Positions 62,956 to 64,000 of a stretch of DNA of 64,000 nt are shown in pieces. Position 1 is the stretch's first letter; each line of letters opens with the position of its first letter. Below the pieces are notes generated by a model. It was not told the origin of the DNA and did no database searches. It saw only the letters and a program-made list of their open reading frames with translations. Position numbers and translations under genes: made by a program. This stretch comes from UBA7662 sp943369355. GTDB taxonomy: Bacteria; Bacteroidota; Bacteroidia; UBA7662. The stretch is from the NCBI GenBank assembly GCA_943369355.1, contig CALRMX020000008.1, forward strand, positions 58,006-122,005. The letters run 5' to 3'.

Positions 62956-63838
62956 ATGCAATCCGCTCCAGTCCTCAAGCAAGATGAAATACAGAGCCTC
63001 ATTTTACATCTGCGCGGCCATCAAGTACTACTCGACAGCGATCTTGCTTTGCTTTTCGGCGTAGAAACCAAGGTGCTAAATCAGGCGGTAAAAAGAAACC
63101 TTTCGCGTTTTCCAGAACATTTTCGCTTTCAGGTATCCTTCGAAGAAGTCCGAAATTTGAGGTCACAATTTGTGACCTCAAATTTCGGACATCAAGGTGG
63201 CCGGAGATATGCACCTTATGTATTCACGGAACAAGGTGTGGCCATGCTCGCAGCAGTATTGAAAAGCGAAACGGCAGTATTGATAAGCATACAAATTATG
63301 GATGCATTTGTGGCGATTAGGAAATATTTGGTCAGTCATGCGGCAATTTTTCAACGATTGACTTTGGTCGAAAGAAAACAAATGGAAACCGATCAGCAGT
63401 TCGATCGCATTTTTAAAGCGTTAGAGAAAGGCTACGACCCCCACGAGCAAGGCATATTTTACGAAGGTGCTGTTTTTGATGCACGACTTTTTGCTGAGCG
63501 ATTGGTGAGTCGAGCAAAGCAGGAGCTCATCCTATTCGATAATTACGTGGATGGAACAACGCTTGAAATTTTTCGCGCGGAAAGAAAAACAAGTTAGACT
63601 TCACCTTTATACCAAAAGAAGCACAACGTTGCTCGAACAACAACTCGCTGCTTTTATTACGCAGTATGGACCAGTGGATTTACATGTATTTACAGGAGCG
63701 CACGATCGTTTTTTAATTATTGATAGGCAGGAGTGCTACCACTTTGGGGCCTCCTTGAAAGATTTGGGTAAAAAGCTATTTGCCTTTTCTCGTATGGACA
63801 GCTTCGTTGCAGATTTGCTTCGTGCCGTACACCCATAA
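62956..63838 (+). pseudogene. ORF6N domain protein, frameshifted
   Basis: A phage-type ORF6N protein (about 293 residues if restored), starting MQSAPVLKQDEIQSLILHLR. The ORF6N domain (about residues 12-115) has VLLDSDLALLFGVETKVLNQ, KRNLSRFPEHFRFQVS and RRYAPYVFTEQGVAMLAAVL. The first frame ends at TAG 63595-63597 just after FDNYVDGTTLEIF. The normal continuation is in the next frame (RKEKQVRLHLYTKRSTT, VFTGAHDRFLIIDRQECYHF, GASLKDLGKKLFAFSRM), ending at 63838. Removing one base in the T5 run at 63569-63573 joins them. It is either a recent pseudogene, a sequencing error or a slippage site. A 43-base palindrome is embedded in the domain. Confidence 0.82.
63148..63190 (+). repeat. 43-base near-perfect palindrome inside the ORF6N coding region
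   Basis: Arms 63148-63168 and 63170-63190 are exact 21-base reverse complements around a single T at 63169. It codes for the VRNLRSQFVTSNFG stretch, so the protein sequence and the palindrome are both maintained. Confidence 0.95.
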
Positions 63839-63916
63839 ATCTCAAAATATGCTTGAACGATTTTTGAACTATCTTGGCATCGAAAAGCTTATACTTTCAA
63901 TAAACTTCCTAATAAA

Positions 63917-64000
63917 ATGGCATTAGAATTAAACGACAGCAATTTCGAAGAGCTGGTACTCAAAGCAGATAAGCCCGTTTTGGTCGATTTCTGGGCAGAG
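63917..64000 (+). CDS. trxA: thioredoxin, 5' end only (cut by window edge)
   Basis: Only the first 28 codons are present, MALELNDSNFEELVLKADKP followed by VLVDFWAE. This matches the start of thioredoxin up to the DFWA motif that directly precedes the WCGPC redox site, which would lie just beyond base 64000. The gene starts 78 bases after the ORF6N end; the intergenic region is AT-rich with TATCTTGG-like and TATACTTTC segments that are not clear promoters. Function is inferred from the short N-terminal match. Confidence 0.85.
   Translation, partial: MALELNDSNFEELVLKADKPVLVDFWAE

Noticed and set aside
63148..63190. end of an insertion sequence
   Set aside because: The palindrome lies within coding sequence, with no transposase and no flanking target duplication.
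63551..63838. separate small gene after the ORF6N frame
   Set aside because: Its sequence is the natural C-terminal part of ORF6N proteins; a one-base shift explains it better than an independent gene.

Overview
The window is a gene-dense chromosomal segment of a member of the Bacteroidota. The evidence is two secreted proteins with type IX secretion (T9SS) C-terminal signals (type A and gliding-motility type B), several TAnnTTTG -7 promoter boxes, a menaquinone gene cluster, a geranylgeranylglyceryl-phosphate synthase, an M16 peptidase pair and very frequent 1-4 base overlaps between genes. I cannot name the genus. No rRNA, tRNA, CRISPR array, transposase or integrase was seen.

Layout. 1-7.7 kb (minus strand): dxs (3' end outside the window), a CaCA Na+/Ca2+ exchanger, an RsmI-type methyltransferase, a BASS-type symporter, scpA and two M16 peptidases. 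7.9-12.0 kb (plus): an AT-richer two-gene unit of T9SS cargo proteins; the first has an (AC)8 tract in its signal-peptide region that puts the 5' start out of frame, and the second carries a perfect 16-bp hairpin just after its start. 12.1-15.2 kb: menA-menC-menE. 15.2-21.7 kb (minus): a chain of overlapping genes (lipoprotein, YciI-like, carboxypeptidase-regulatory-like domain, DUF1569, YdeI-like, CLC transporter, M14 carboxypeptidase, ACP phosphodiesterase). 21.8-25.0 kb: a FIST sensor protein coupled to a multi-PAS histidine kinase, facing a TPR protein. 25.8-32.1 kb: methylmalonyl-CoA mutase mutA-mutB, an AT-rich membrane protein, then meaB. 32-42 kb: CocE-type hydrolase, purQ, two proteins of unknown role, GGGP synthase, YyaL-type thioredoxin-fold protein, O-antigen-ligase-like protein and ribBA. 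42.7-49.7 kb: a giant TamB-like protein divergent from tsaD, and a VWA protein. 49.9-51.4 kb: ECF sigma factor, small membrane protein and Spy-like protein, closed by a terminator. 51.4-57.1 kb: class III aminotransferase, FAH-family hydrolase, flavin reductase-like protein, lysS and a RlmI-like methyltransferase. 57.2-58.5 kb: two related small outer-membrane barrels. 58.6-62.9 kb: dnaE with an N-terminal DnaQ-type exonuclease. 63.0-63.8 kb: an ORF6N gene with a 43-base palindrome and a frameshift. The start of a thioredoxin gene ends the window.

How it fits together. Most of the window is housekeeping: isoprenoid (dxs) to menaquinone (menA/C/E), propionate or branched-chain carbon flow (mutAB-meaB), purine, riboflavin, tRNA modification and charging, chromosome segregation and replication. 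The accessory signals worth following are the switchable-looking T9SS gene with its hairpin-bearing partner, the FIST/PAS-kinase pair, the foreign-looking membrane gene inside the mutase operon, and the ORF6N locus.
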